DNA of 64,000 nt from Rheinheimera texasensis DSM 17496 (GTDB taxonomy: Bacteria; Pseudomonadota; Gammaproteobacteria; Enterobacterales; Alteromonadaceae), in the NCBI RefSeq assembly GCF_000711985.1, contig NZ_KL544005.1:633970-697969 (forward strand), read 5' to 3'. Position 1 is the stretch's first letter. Each line of letters opens with the position of its first letter. This document shows, one piece after another, positions 18,828 through 28,308 of this stretch. Both the position numbers and the translations under genes were made by a program. The notes under the pieces were generated by a model. It was not told the DNA's origin and did no database searches. It saw only the letters and a list, made by a program, of their open reading frames with translations.

Positions 18828-20876
18828 TCAGAATGTGTGACTCACAGAGAATACAAACTTACGGCCATCGAGAATGTAGGCATAGTTTTCTGCTGAGGTG
18901 ACTTCTTTATTGCCGACGTTGTAAACACCTGCTTTCAGCATCAAGTCATCTTTAGGTTTGTAAGCAAAGCCCAGATCTGTGAAACCATATGCCGGATATT
19001 GAATACCGTTGCTGGACGCGCCACTGGTACCGGTTTGCCAACGCCCCGTTGTCTTACTGCGGAAGTTGGTTTGTGCCCACAAGGTCAGTTGGTCCGTCGC
19101 TTCCCAGTCGATCGAAGCATTGAACATATGTTTGGCCAAGTCAGTGAGCGGTTGACCTGCGTAAGTGCCTGTTTTTGCCACTGAGGAGGTATAGGTATAG
19201 CTGTGGCGGTATTTCAGCGCATCGGTGATCCGGTAGTCGAAAGTCATTTCGACACCTTTTAACTCAGCTTCATCAATGTTTTCATAAGCGGTGTAGCCAA
19301 ACTGATGGGCCGGATACTCGGTACCTTTGTAAGTACATGGTTGATTCTGCAGACAAATCCGACCGGTACGATTGATTTTGTCTTCATAGTCGGTTTTATA
19401 AACGACCAATGAGGTATCAATTTCGTTATCTGAACTGGTGTAGCCAATGCCTGCCTCATAGTTCAGCGTTGTTTCCGGTTTGAGTTCAGGGTTACCAATG
19501 ACCACTCCACCCATTGAGGTTGCGCCAAAATCCGTGGCACTTTGACGCAGACTCGGCGCCTTAAAGCCAGATGTCACACCACCTTTGAGTACAAAATTAT
19601 CACTCAAGCTGTAAACAGCATAAGCTTTTGGACTGAAGTGACTGCCAAACCGCTCGTTATCATCAAATCGCCCACTGAGAGTCAGTGTCAGATCATCAAT
19701 TAAACGCCAGTGATCTTCCAGATAGACCGAATATTGGTCTCGTTCCATCGTCACAATAGCGTCAGCAACCGGGATGACGGGGGGGCGGAGGCCATTCGTT
19801 GCACCATCCTTTAAACTTTCATTTTCAAAAGTGAATCCACCTGACAGCGTATGCTGGTCAAGGATCAACGTAGCCTGAGAATTCACCGTCAACACATCAA
19901 AGCTAATACCGTTTCCGGTATTGGCATTGATACGACTCGGGTTTTCGCTGGTGTCATAATTGGCATAACTTTTCCAAGTCCAGCCTTCGTAATTCCCTTC
20001 GTGTGTCAGAAAATAATTGTTTTTGATTGATTGGCTGTAACTTTCGGTTGCACGAGCTGCGAGACTGCGGCCAGGCCTGTGCAGCCGCTCTTGCCATGCA
20101 TAAGTGTGCCCTAAGGTTACAATATTATCCTTGTCGACCTGCCAGCCTAGCTTGCTGCCAATATTCTTTTTCTTGTATTCAGGATCAGAAGCTGCGCTGT
20201 CAGAACCGCCAACAAATAAGCTTTCTTCCTGATTTTGCAATGCGCCATTCAATTGCAGCGACAAAGTATCTTTGATTAATGGGGCATTTAAATAAACGCT
20301 GGTCTGAAAACCATCTTCGTTCACTTTGTTATCAGAGTCTGCTTTGCTGTACTCTGTGGTGATACCGCCATTCCACTCGTTGTGAACTTTACGGGTGATA
20401 ATATTAATCACACCGCCCATGGCATCAGAGCCATACAGCGATGAAGCAGGCCCGCGGATCACTTCAATACGTTCAATGGCCTCGATCGGTGGCAGGAAGT
20501 TAATTGGTGTACCGGCCTGAGCGCCATTAAGCCCAAAACTATCGTTCCCTTGCATCGGCTTGCCATCTATTAAAAACTGCGTGTAGTCAGCAGCCATCCC
20601 CCGGATCAGGATTGATTGCTCTACACCACCGCCCATGATTTGGATACCGGCGACATGTTTTAATGCATCAGTGATATCGGTGTATGCCTTTTTTCGTAAC
20701 TCATCGCCACTGATCACTGACATGGTGGCTGGCGCTTCCAGAAGATTCTGTTCATAACCGGAAGCGGTGACAACAATCACTTCAACTTTATCGGCTGCTT
20801 CTTCAGCGAAAATGGGAGCTGCATGCAAAACAGCTGCGACTGCACAGCAGGTATAGGTACGACGGGATACTGACAT
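18828..20876 (-). CDS. TonB-dependent receptor (ferric siderophore type)
   Basis: 682 aa. Signal peptide (CAVAAVLHAAPIFA-EE), TonB box VEVIVVTAS, plug with LRKKAYTDITDALKHVAGI, ILIRGMAADYTQFLIDGK and IERIEVIRGPASSLYGSDAM (a strongly conserved receptor signature), then a barrel ending in aromatic Phe (FSVSHTF). Overall closest in style to FepA/CirA-like catecholate siderophore receptors. A near-consensus Fur box lies 45-63 bp upstream, so expression should rise under iron starvation. Ligand not determined. Confidence 0.95.
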   Translation of the reverse strand: MSVSRRTYTCCAVAAVLHAAPIFAEEAADKVEVIVVTASGYEQNLLEAPATMSVISGDELRKKAYTDITDALKHVAGIQIMGGGVEQSILIRGMAADYTQFLIDGKPMQGNDSFGLNGAQAGTPINFLPPIEAIERIEVIRGPASSLYGSDAMGGVINIITRKVHNEWNGGITTEYSKADSDNKVNEDGFQTSVYLNAPLIKDTLSLQLNGALQNQEESLFVGGSDSAASDPEYKKKNIGSKLGWQVDKDNIVTLGHTYAWQERLHRPGRSLAARATESYSQSIKNNYFLTHEGNYEGWTWKSYANYDTSENPSRINANTGNGISFDVLTVNSQATLILDQHTLSGGFTFENESLKDGATNGLRPPVIPVADAIVTMERDQYSVYLEDHWRLIDDLTLTLSGRFDDNERFGSHFSPKAYAVYSLSDNFVLKGGVTSGFKAPSLRQSATDFGATSMGGVVIGNPELKPETTLNYEAGIGYTSSDNEIDTSLVVYKTDYEDKINRTGRICLQNQPCTYKGTEYPAHQFGYTAYENIDEAELKGVEMTFDYRITDALKYRHSYTYTSSVAKTGTYAGQPLTDLAKHMFNASIDWEATDQLTLWAQTNFRSKTTGRWQTGTSGASSNGIQYPAYGFTDLGFAYKPKDDLMLKAGVYNVGNKEVTSAENYAYILDGRKFVFSVSHTF

Positions 20877-20920
20877 GACTGGAGAACCTCAAATAGCGTG
20901 CCTGAAAAAAGCACGCGAAT

Positions 20921-20939
20921 AATAATGATTATCATTAGA
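20921..20939. promoter_or_regulatory. Fur box
   Basis: AATAATGATTATCATTAGA; its reverse complement matches the 19-bp Fur consensus at 16 positions by my count. It lies just upstream of the receptor gene that starts at 20876. Confidence 0.85.
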
Positions 20940-21036
20940 TCAATTCAATGTCAGTGAACGTAAGTTTTGTGTAAAGACCAAAGCGTTTTGTAAAGAATCG
21001 TAAATAAAGCCACCTCAAGATTTGTGAGTTTTCCTC

Positions 21037-21630
21037 TCAGGCTTCACTGGCTGAGCTTATCAAGGATCCCGACAGTAAACTCAGTACAGAGCTTTCGGCA
21101 ACTTCGAGCGCATCCAGATCCTGATTTGCCCGACAAATCAGGATCGCCCCTTCTGTGATAGCAATGATGGTTGTGGCTAACTGTTCAGCTTGAGGCTGTG
21201 CAAGCCCTTCAGCCTGTAAACAAACCGCAATTTGTGTGCGTAAATCATGAAAAACTTTAGAAACCCGGATGAGCGCTTCAGGAGCATCCTGCTTTGCCTG
21301 TGCATCCATCGAAATAGCCGCCAGAGGGCAGCCAGCGGCATAACCGGAGCTCAATAATACAGTGCGCCATTGCGCAAAATATCGTTTGAATCCGTCCAGC
21401 GGTCCCAATGCGAGACAATCCGCCAATTGTTTTTCCACTTGACCGCCGGTGAAGGTCACAGCATCAGCCACAAACTCCGCTTTGCCGCCCGGAAAGTAAT
21501 GATAAACAGAACCTAACGGTGCACCGGCGTGCTTGGCTAATTCACGAACGCTCGTAGCTTGCAAGCCACGCCGACGCAGTAAATCGGCGGCAGCAGCGAC
21601 CAGCTTTTGCTTACTCTGTTGTTTGCTCAT
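21037..21630 (-). CDS. TetR-family regulator (LmrA/YxaF-like)
   Basis: 197 aa. The N-terminal helix-turn-helix is clear (LLRRRGLQATSVRELAKHAG, APLGSVYHYFPGGKAEF). The C-terminal part (GYAAGCPLAAISMDA) matches the LmrA/YxaF-type ligand-binding domain. It is divergent from a thioesterase-like gene with a strong inverted repeat between them, so it most likely represses that gene and itself. Inducer unknown. Confidence 0.9.
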   Translation of the reverse strand: MSKQQSKQKLVAAAADLLRRRGLQATSVRELAKHAGAPLGSVYHYFPGGKAEFVADAVTFTGGQVEKQLADCLALGPLDGFKRYFAQWRTVLLSSGYAAGCPLAAISMDAQAKQDAPEALIRVSKVFHDLRTQIAVCLQAEGLAQPQAEQLATTIIAITEGAILICRANQDLDALEVAESSVLSLLSGSLISSASEA

Positions 21631-21636
21631 GGCGAA

Positions 21637-21689
21637 TTATATCGACTGTTATAAAATATCCAGTATTGGTATTATATCAGTCGATATAA
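21637..21689. promoter_or_regulatory. TetR operator, two inverted 18-bp arms
   Basis: TTATATCGACTGTTATAA (21637-21654) and TTATATCAGTCGATATAA (21672-21689) are reverse complements with one mismatch, in the gap between tetR-like and thioesterase-like genes. Confidence 0.75.
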
Positions 21690-21744
21690 CTCTTTGGGGC
21701 TATGGCACCGCCAATTAGCGCCCTGCTGTGAATTGGAGATCCCG

Positions 21745-22290
21745 ATGAATTTATGGTTCAGACTCAGCAAGTTACTCTTAAGCCGACCCTGGCGTCGTCA
21801 GGTGTCACCAGACAGTACCATCATCACAACGATGCGGGTGTGGCCCTTTGATCTAGATATCAATCGTCACGTGACCAATGGCCGCTACTTTTCAATGGCG
21901 GATATCGCACGGATGGATTATCTGTTTCGTAGCGGCGCCTATAAAGTTGCTTTGGAGCACAAAGCATTACCTATAGTGGGAGACAACTGGGGGAAATTTC
22001 GTAAAGAACTCAAATTGTTCCAAAAATTCGAAATCCATACCCGCATGTTAGGCTGGGATGAGAAATGGATTTTTGTTCAACATGACTTCAAGCGCCACAA
22101 CCGCGTCCTTGGCAGCGTCATTATGCGCGGAGTCTTCCGTGCTGGCCGGAATATTCTCAAACCTGGCGCTTTTGTTGAAGGCATGGGTTTACCCAGTGAG
22201 TCACCAACACTACCGAGCTGGATCTCACAATGGTCTGACAGCTGTGATGCGTTGAGTGAGAACATCCGGGAAGCGGAACAACAGGTCTAA
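21745..22290 (+). CDS. thioesterase-like (4HBT hot-dog) protein
   Basis: 181 aa from ATG 21745 (GGAG upstream). The segment VWPFDLDINRHVTNGRYFS carries the hot-dog thioesterase pattern in which Asp (DLDINRH) and Asn (HVTNGRY) are catalytic-region residues; similar to acyl-ACP/acyl-CoA thioesterases and THEM6-like proteins. Probably hydrolyses acyl thioesters in the cytoplasm. It is likely the target of the divergent TetR regulator. A strong hairpin overlaps its stop codon. Confidence 0.8.
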   Translation: MNLWFRLSKLLLSRPWRRQVSPDSTIITTMRVWPFDLDINRHVTNGRYFSMADIARMDYLFRSGAYKVALEHKALPIVGDNWGKFRKELKLFQKFEIHTRMLGWDEKWIFVQHDFKRHNRVLGSVIMRGVFRAGRNILKPGAFVEGMGLPSESPTLPSWISQWSDSCDALSENIREAEQQV

Positions 22291-22303
22291 GACCTGCTGT
22301 TCC
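22275..22303. terminator. bidirectional hairpin overlapping the thioesterase stop codon
   Basis: GGAACAACAGGTC (22275-22287), TAA loop (the stop codon itself), GACCTGCTGTTCC (22291-22303); 13-bp stem with one G-T pair, followed by CTTTCTGTTT. It separates two convergent genes. Confidence 0.65.
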
Positions 22304-22312
22304 CTTTCTGTT

Positions 22313-23854
22313 TCACGGTAATTTAGCGATCCAATCGAACAATTCAGGCAGGTCATAATCGCCACCATGTGCTTGGCCAAATGGCAACGCAAAATCGACT
22401 TGTTTCCCACTGTTCTCCAGTTTCAATGCCAAGATTGCAGGAACCGCCAAGGCCGTATCGTTATCTGCAGTACCGTGTCGGATTCGCCAATGCACTGCGC
22501 TATTCGCTTTTGGATTGCCGATAAAATTCATTGGATTCATCATGCTCACAACATTTGCCGGTGCAAGCTTTTCAGGCTTTTCCGCCGGACCAGTGTGATG
22601 CGCATGACCCCACTCAGTAAAATGTCTGGTGTCGGTACTGTTATCCCCAAACAGGCTGTTTTCACCACTGCTTAAATCGAGTGAGTCGAAGGCTGGTGCT
22701 TTTTTCAGGCGTCCGGTCGCTGCAATGTAGCGATCCCAATCAGCTTTAAAACCTTGACTGCCAACACTGAGCCAACTGACGCTGCTGACATTCTGACCGT
22801 CCTGCTTGGCTCGCTCAGCCGATTTTTCCAACTGTTGCTGCAGATAGTTTCTGAATGTTCCGGAACCTTTGGCATCCAGCTGCAGCGGCTGTCCCTGCCA
22901 GGTCAGTTGCAGTGAGTTCAGATAAGCTGGAAATCCCGCGGCTAAAAGTGCAGAGACTTTTATTTGTTCTGGCGACATCGGGCCGGTATTGAACATCGGT
23001 GCCCCGGCAGGCCGGCGAGGCCGGTCTTGTTCGGACTTAGCACCCATTGGTCCATTCGCTGGCGCAGGTCCAAAGGCTGGACCACCGGAACGTTTAGGCC
23101 GTGTCGCTTCATGAATACTATGAAACATCCATTCATAAGCCAGATCGGCGTGTTCCAGGTTTGTAATAGGGCAATAGCTGGAGACCGCATAAATGGCATC
23201 ACTGCCGGGCGCTGCGCCAAGTTTCTCTAGATAAGGCAGATATTCAGGCGCATCACCACTGGCACCGAGTAAAGCAGACAAAGCACCACCGGCACTGGTC
23301 CCGTTTGAAATAATTCGCTCCGCAGTTCCAGGCATGCGTTGGTCGTTGAACTTCAGATAACGCACCACGGCTTTTAAATCCACAATAGCAGCTGGCGCTT
23401 TGCCGGTGAATTTTCCACTTTGATCTTGTAGGGTTCTGCCACGGGTGCCGGGCGAAATGACAACTAGCCCCTCGGACAAAGCGACTGACATCGCATCAGG
23501 TTGCTGATCGCGCCCAAGTCCGGGAGCTTTTGGCAAAGCAGGCATATAGCCCCCGACATGATTCGGCAAAAAAATCGGTGCCGTATCGGCTTTATATCGT
23601 CCCTGAGTTTTGTTCTCGGCATAAGCCTTAGGGATATAGACGTTTAGTTGCTGGTATTTTGGCTCGAGTGGGTTTTTCACGTAGGTTAGCCCCTCAAATG
23701 CTAGGTATTTCACCTCGACACCACTGACCGTTAATGTCCGCTCAACACCTGCAGTCATATCAAAAGAGAGTACAGAGGCAGCAGACGAATCCGCGGCAGT
23801 CGCGGCGGTCGCCATAGTTAAACCTGCTATCGTGATAGCGATTTGGTAAATCAT
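22313..23854 (-). CDS. tannase-like (subtype B) alpha/beta hydrolase
   Basis: 513 aa from ATG 23854 (GGAG upstream; signal peptide with ITIAGLTMATAATAADS). Nucleophile elbow NGTSAGGALSALL (Ser187 in G-x-S-x-G), LNVYIPKAYAEN near the start, and late His-containing motifs (TRHFTEWGHAHHTGP, FGQAHGGDYDLPELFDWI) fit subtype B bacterial tannases, which cleave galloyl or related aromatic esters. Secreted to the periplasm or beyond. A Fur-box-like site directly upstream is unusual for a tannase and suggests it acts on an iron-binding aromatic ester. That link is inferred. Confidence 0.8.
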   Translation of the reverse strand: MIYQIAITIAGLTMATAATAADSSAASVLSFDMTAGVERTLTVSGVEVKYLAFEGLTYVKNPLEPKYQQLNVYIPKAYAENKTQGRYKADTAPIFLPNHVGGYMPALPKAPGLGRDQQPDAMSVALSEGLVVISPGTRGRTLQDQSGKFTGKAPAAIVDLKAVVRYLKFNDQRMPGTAERIISNGTSAGGALSALLGASGDAPEYLPYLEKLGAAPGSDAIYAVSSYCPITNLEHADLAYEWMFHSIHEATRPKRSGGPAFGPAPANGPMGAKSEQDRPRRPAGAPMFNTGPMSPEQIKVSALLAAGFPAYLNSLQLTWQGQPLQLDAKGSGTFRNYLQQQLEKSAERAKQDGQNVSSVSWLSVGSQGFKADWDRYIAATGRLKKAPAFDSLDLSSGENSLFGDNSTDTRHFTEWGHAHHTGPAEKPEKLAPANVVSMMNPMNFIGNPKANSAVHWRIRHGTADNDTALAVPAILALKLENSGKQVDFALPFGQAHGGDYDLPELFDWIAKLP

Positions 23855-23877
23855 CACAAATCTCCAAAACATGTTAT

Positions 23878-23892
23878 TAAGAATCATTCTCA
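23878..23892. promoter_or_regulatory. Fur-box-like site
   Basis: TAAGAATCATTCTCA; read leftward TGAGAATGATTCTTA fits the 7-1-7 Fur pattern at 11 of 14 arm positions. It is 24 bp upstream of the chosen tannase start. Confidence 0.6.
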
Positions 23893-24018
23893 ATCTATCA
23901 GTTATAAACCAGTGTCGCTGATGCTTTACCTCTTCTTTACCTGTATCGAATTCTGCTAAACCGGCTTAGTTATCAGTTTAGACAAGAACTGATTCGGGAC
24001 TTATTTGCATTTCTGATA

Positions 24019-24030
24019 ACTGATATCAGT
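24019..24030. promoter_or_regulatory. palindrome upstream of the metabolic cluster
   Basis: ACTGATATCAGT is a perfect 12-bp palindrome, and GTTATCAG (23969-23976) is repeated inverted as CTGATAAC (24013-24020). They lie 70-130 bp before the SRPBCC gene and could bind the LysR regulator at the end of the cluster. No direct proof. Confidence 0.4.
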
Positions 24031-24099
24031 AAGCCCGATTGGTCAGGTGTTATCCCGATGATTAATCTGTCGGCGTTTACCAACCACTGGAGAGAAATC

Positions 24100-24609
24100 A
24101 TGCAAAGTATTCAATGGCCAGCAGGCTACGTTCCCGGTTTTACCGACAATTTTTGTTCAAATGAAGTGATCGTGAGTGGCCTCTCAGTCGCACAGATTTG
24201 GCCTTTGCTGGTAAGCCCGGCGTTATGGCCAACGTATTACAGCAATTCTGCGAACCCACGCATTTATGACAGCCAAAGTAAAGAATTGGCATTACATGAC
24301 CGCTTTTATTTCGAGACTTTCGGCTTTCCGGTTGAAGCTGAAGTCGTCGAATTGATTGCACCTGTACCTGGACAACCAGCACGCATCGCGTGGCATGGTT
24401 GGGCTGGAGAAAGCGAAAGCCGTCTTGATGTGCACCATGCCTGGTTATTAGAAGACTTACCTGAAGGCCGTGTACGGATCCTGACCCAAGAGACGCAGAA
24501 TGGCGCTCCGGCAAAAGAATTAGCGCGAACAGTTCCGAATCCGATGATCAATGGTCACCAACAATGGTTAGACGGCATGGTGTCGGCCGCTCTTGCAGCC
24601 AATCAATAA
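24100..24609 (+). CDS. SRPBCC-family protein
   Basis: 169 aa from ATG 24100 (GGAGAG upstream). The sequence follows the START/Bet v1-like SRPBCC layout: SVAQIWPLLVSPALWPTYY near the start, FPVEAEVVELI central strand, and a long C-terminal helix (HQQWLDGMVSAAL). These proteins bind hydrophobic ligands in a deep pocket. First gene of a rightward cluster with a dehydrogenase, VOC protein, old-yellow enzyme and LysR regulator, which points to small-molecule catabolism or detoxification. Confidence 0.8.
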   Translation: MQSIQWPAGYVPGFTDNFCSNEVIVSGLSVAQIWPLLVSPALWPTYYSNSANPRIYDSQSKELALHDRFYFETFGFPVEAEVVELIAPVPGQPARIAWHGWAGESESRLDVHHAWLLEDLPEGRVRILTQETQNGAPAKELARTVPNPMINGHQQWLDGMVSAALAANQ

Positions 24610-24665
24610 CTCAATAATTCCAGTCAGAGGCAGTCTCTATGACTGCCTATTTTAGGGGAAACACA

Positions 24666-25559
24666 ATGAAAATTGCTTTTCTTGGGTTAGGTGCAATGGG
24701 CAGCAGAATGGCAAATCGCATGCTGGACGCAGGGCACGACCTCACTGTTTGGAACCGGACAGAATCGGCAGCGTATCCACTGATGCAAAAAGGCGCACGA
24801 ATAGCCGTTACACCTGCTGCCGCTGTTTGCGAAGCCGATTTGGTGTTTTCTATGGTGCGCGATGATATCGCCTCAAAATATGTCTGGAGCGATTCTGGTA
24901 CTGGTGCTTTGAAAACAATCAGGGAAGGTGCCATTGCTATTGATTGTTCTACGTTGTCATTTGAATGGGTTAAGCAATTGTCCATTCTCATGCACAAAAA
25001 AAATATTTCATTTATCGAAGCGCCAGTATCAGGTTCCCGACCTGCAGCTGAAAATGGTCAGTTAGTATTTTTTGCGGCCGGTGATAAGACACTCATTGAG
25101 CGAGTGAAGCCAACCTTGCTTCTGCTTGGCAACCAAATCAACCTAGTCGGCGATATTGGCTGTGGCGCTGTGACTAAACTCTTCACTAACGCTTTGCTCG
25201 GAACTCAGGTTGCGCTCTTTGCTGAACTACTGGGTGCTTGCCGTGAACATAGTCTATCCGCCACCAGTATTTTGAAAGCAATTTCAACAACGTCCGTTTG
25301 GGCGCCCGTTGCGAACTACCTTTCCATGTCAATGTTAGCCGAAGAATACAGCCCTCAATTTCCAGTCGAGTTACTTAACAAAGACTTGGGGTATACGACA
25401 GCGTTATCCAAACACCATATGCCAGTTGTTAACACGGTACTCGGCATCTTTCAAAGGGCAGCTCAACGCGGCTACGCTGAAGAGAACATGACTGCAGTCG
25501 CGAAATTATACCAAACCAGCGAAAGCTTTCCCCGCAAAGCTTATTCAGCCACTAGTTAA
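24666..25559 (+). CDS. NAD(P)-dependent beta-hydroxyacid dehydrogenase family protein
   Basis: 297 aa from ATG 24666 (AGGGGAAAC upstream). N-terminal Rossmann motif IAFLGLGAMGSRMANRML, substrate motif APVSGSRPAAENGQL (family pattern APVSGS), and catalytic Lys in KLFTNALLGTQ (usual G-x-x-K-x-x-x-N). Matches 3-hydroxyisobutyrate dehydrogenase / glyoxylate reductase type enzymes. It likely reduces an aldehyde or keto acid made by the neighbouring enzymes. The exact substrate is not visible. Confidence 0.88.
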   Translation: MKIAFLGLGAMGSRMANRMLDAGHDLTVWNRTESAAYPLMQKGARIAVTPAAAVCEADLVFSMVRDDIASKYVWSDSGTGALKTIREGAIAIDCSTLSFEWVKQLSILMHKKNISFIEAPVSGSRPAAENGQLVFFAAGDKTLIERVKPTLLLLGNQINLVGDIGCGAVTKLFTNALLGTQVALFAELLGACREHSLSATSILKAISTTSVWAPVANYLSMSMLAEEYSPQFPVELLNKDLGYTTALSKHHMPVVNTVLGIFQRAAQRGYAEENMTAVAKLYQTSESFPRKAYSATS

Positions 25560-25568
25560 GGAATGCTC

Positions 25569-26087
25569 ATGTCCACCTATCCAAGAGCTTTTTCACATAT
25601 AGGCTTGTCAGTCACCGATTTAGACGCTGCAGTGAAGTTTTATACAGAAATTATGGGGTGGTATCTGATTATGCCACCAACCACAATTGTTGAAGACGAC
25701 TCGGCAATCGGCATCATGTGTACTGATGTGTTCGGTAAGGGATGGCAATCTTTTCGAATTGCACACCTTTCAACTGCGGACCGGGTAGGCGTGGAGATTT
25801 TTCAATTTGTCGGAGCTGAGAGGCCTGTAAACAATTTCGATTACAAAAAGTCAGGAGTCTTCCACTTCTGTGTCCAAGATCCTGATGTTGAAGGATTAGC
25901 TGCAAAAATTGTTGCTGCCGGTGGCAAACAGAGAATGCCTGTTCGGTTTTACTTTCCAGGTGAGAAACCCTACCGCATGGTGTACATGGAAGACCCATTT
26001 AGCAATATTCTCGAAATTTACAGCCACAGCTATGAATTGACTTACGCAGCCGGGGCCTATCAAACCACCGCAAAGGACGCAAAATGA
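25569..26087 (+). CDS. VOC-family (glyoxalase/dioxygenase-like) protein
   Basis: 172 aa. Two beta-alpha-beta modules: HIGLSVTDLDAAVKFYTEIMGW (metal His in HIGL) and VFHFCVQDPDVEGLAAKIVAAGG, with YMEDPFSNILEIYSH at the end carrying the metal-ligand Glu. Vicinal oxygen chelate proteins cover lactoylglutathione lyases, ring-cleavage dioxygenases and resistance proteins. It overlaps the next gene by 4 bp, so is part of one operon. Reaction not determined. Confidence 0.85.
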   Translation: MSTYPRAFSHIGLSVTDLDAAVKFYTEIMGWYLIMPPTTIVEDDSAIGIMCTDVFGKGWQSFRIAHLSTADRVGVEIFQFVGAERPVNNFDYKKSGVFHFCVQDPDVEGLAAKIVAAGGKQRMPVRFYFPGEKPYRMVYMEDPFSNILEIYSHSYELTYAAGAYQTTAKDAK

Positions 26088-27205
26088 CAGCATTATTTAC
26101 ACCATTTGTATTAAAAAGCGTCACATTACGTAACCGCATTGCCGTCCCGCCGATGTGCCAATACAGCGCTCTGGAGGGATTCGCTACTGAGTGGCATCTG
26201 CCACACTACACATCTCTGGCAAAAGGTGGGGCTGGACTGGTGATTGTTGAAGCGACAGCGGTGGCTCCGGAAGGCCGAATTACTCCGGGATGTCTAGGGC
26301 TGTGGCAAGATGCACACACTGAGGGCCTTCGTGTAATTGCATCAGCAATAAAGGCTACAGGCGCTGTGGCAGGTATCCAGCTCGCGCATGCTGGCCGTAA
26401 AGCGAGTGCTAATGAACCCTGGAATGGCGATGACCATATTGACCAAACAGACTCTCGCGGATGGCAAACGATTGGTCCCTCCGCCCTGCCATATGGAGCT
26501 CATCTCCCTAAAATACCTGCTGAAATGACACTGCAGGATATTGAACGCGTTCAACAAAACTTTGTTGATGCGGCTATCCGGGCTGCAGAAGCCGGGTTTC
26601 AATGGCTGGAATTACATTTTGCCCACGGTTATCTGGCACAAAGTTTTTTATCTTTGCACAGCAACAAACGAACCGATCATTATGGTGGTAGTTTGGAAAA
26701 CCGGGCTCGGTTTATGCTAGATACCATTGATGCAGTCAAAGCTGTTTGGCCGACAAAACTACCGTTGACCGTACGACTCGGAGTGATTGAGTTCGACGAT
26801 AATGATGAGCAGACATTAAGCGAAGCAATCAAAGTAGTCGATATCATGAAGTCAAAAGGCGTTGATCTGGTAAGCGTCAGCATGAACTTTGTGATCCCTG
26901 AAACAAATATCCCTTGGAATAAACCAGGTTTTATGGCCCCCATAGCAGCAAGAGTGCGTCAAGAATGCCAGTTACCAGTCGCCAGCAGCTGGTCGCTTGA
27001 TGATGCAATCACCGCAGATGAAGTTGTTGCTAAAGAGCAAATGGACTTAGTCACGATAGGCCGCGCACACTTGGCCAATCCTTGTTATTCGTATGAACTT
27101 GCTTGCCAATTGGGTGTGATTAACGCCAGTAGCGTTTTGCCGACGCAGTACGCTCATTGGTTAGCCAGGTATCGACGCCCTGCAGCACTCACCAGAGCTG
27201 AGTAA
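26084..27205 (+). CDS. NADH:flavin oxidoreductase (old yellow enzyme, YqjM-like)
   Basis: 373 aa. FMN-binding TIM barrel: LRNRIAVPPMCQYSA (the Cys is typical of the YqjM class), GIQLAHAGRKAS (substrate-binding His in the H-A-G-R-K motif), HFAHGYLAQSFLS, NKRTDHYGGSLENRARF and IGRAHLANP. Old yellow enzymes reduce activated C=C bonds of enones, maleimides or nitro compounds with NAD(P)H. It shares an operon with the VOC and dehydrogenase genes, which suggests breakdown or detoxification of an unsaturated carbonyl compound. Confidence 0.92.
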   Translation: MTALFTPFVLKSVTLRNRIAVPPMCQYSALEGFATEWHLPHYTSLAKGGAGLVIVEATAVAPEGRITPGCLGLWQDAHTEGLRVIASAIKATGAVAGIQLAHAGRKASANEPWNGDDHIDQTDSRGWQTIGPSALPYGAHLPKIPAEMTLQDIERVQQNFVDAAIRAAEAGFQWLELHFAHGYLAQSFLSLHSNKRTDHYGGSLENRARFMLDTIDAVKAVWPTKLPLTVRLGVIEFDDNDEQTLSEAIKVVDIMKSKGVDLVSVSMNFVIPETNIPWNKPGFMAPIAARVRQECQLPVASSWSLDDAITADEVVAKEQMDLVTIGRAHLANPCYSYELACQLGVINASSVLPTQYAHWLARYRRPAALTRAE

Positions 27206-27258
27206 ACCTAGTTAAAATCTGACAACATCAGCACCGAGAGAGAGAGCAGAGACAAGCT

Positions 27259-28155
27259 ATGAATCTACAAAAACTGGATTTGAACTTACTGAAAGTATTC
27301 GATGTGTTGATGGATGAGCGCAATGTATCCCGGGCTGCGGAACGGCTCGCGCTTTCGCAGCCCGCAGTCAGTGGAGCTTTAACCAGACTCAGGGACAGTC
27401 TCGGGGATCCATTGTTTGTCAGAACCCAACACGGCATGACGCCGACCATGAAAGCAACTGAACTCGCTGCTCCCCTGAAACGGTTGCTGAACGAACTGGC
27501 TATAGTGCTTGAATCCGAAAAGTTCGTGCCTGAACAGGCTGAGATGGTACTTTCAATCGCCGGTACTGATTATTCGTTGTCAGTGATTATTTTGCCGTTG
27601 ATCGAACGATTAAAAAAACTGGCGCCGGGGATCAAAGTATCAGCCCGGTTTATTCGTGATGAACTGGTTCAGCAACAAATGGAAAAAGGCGAATTGGACA
27701 TTGCGCTAATGACGCCTGACACCGCACCTGAAGGGTTACGCGGCAAAACACTTTTTACCGAAGATTATGTCTGTGTAATGGGTAAAAACAACCCGTTGGC
27801 AAAGCTGCCAGTTTTAACGCTTGATGATTTTTGTAAGGCAGACCATGCCATTGTTTCGTACCTTGGCGGAGCGTTCTCGGGAGCAACAGACAAAGCGTTG
27901 GCGTCTTTAGGTTTCCAGCGGAATGTCACTATTTCCGTACCCAGTTTTTTAATTTTGCTGGATTTGGTCAAGAAAACCTCGCTCATCGCTGTCGTGCCTT
28001 CAAGACTTGTAACCAACTCAACAGATTTACACGTGACAGATTTGCCTATCTTGGTCCAGGGGTTTACAAAATATATGGTTTGGCATGAGCGGACACATCA
28101 CCATCAGGCATATCAGTGGCTTAGAGAGCAGGTGGCATCGATTAGTTATGCTTGA
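27259..28155 (+). CDS. LysR-family regulator
   Basis: 298 aa. N-terminal winged HTH (LNLLKVFDVLMDERNVSRAA, LALSQPAVSGALTRLR, DPLFVRTQHGMTPT) of the NodD/NahR-like subgroup, followed by a two-lobe effector-binding domain. It lies 53 bp after the old-yellow-enzyme gene on the same strand and probably activates the metabolic cluster in response to its substrate. Confidence 0.9.
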   Translation: MNLQKLDLNLLKVFDVLMDERNVSRAAERLALSQPAVSGALTRLRDSLGDPLFVRTQHGMTPTMKATELAAPLKRLLNELAIVLESEKFVPEQAEMVLSIAGTDYSLSVIILPLIERLKKLAPGIKVSARFIRDELVQQQMEKGELDIALMTPDTAPEGLRGKTLFTEDYVCVMGKNNPLAKLPVLTLDDFCKADHAIVSYLGGAFSGATDKALASLGFQRNVTISVPSFLILLDLVKKTSLIAVVPSRLVTNSTDLHVTDLPILVQGFTKYMVWHERTHHHQAYQWLREQVASISYA

Positions 28156-28308
28156 GCTGTACTCAACGTTTTAGCAAATCCGCAGAGTGATATATCTAAG
28201 TAGGGATGTCAGCCCTCTAGATAAAAAAGCTCGAAAACCTGTTTTATGCTTGGGCAAACCCTTAATCCGCTTAGGCCTCGGAAGCAGACGAGCGAGCTTA
28301 GAATTATG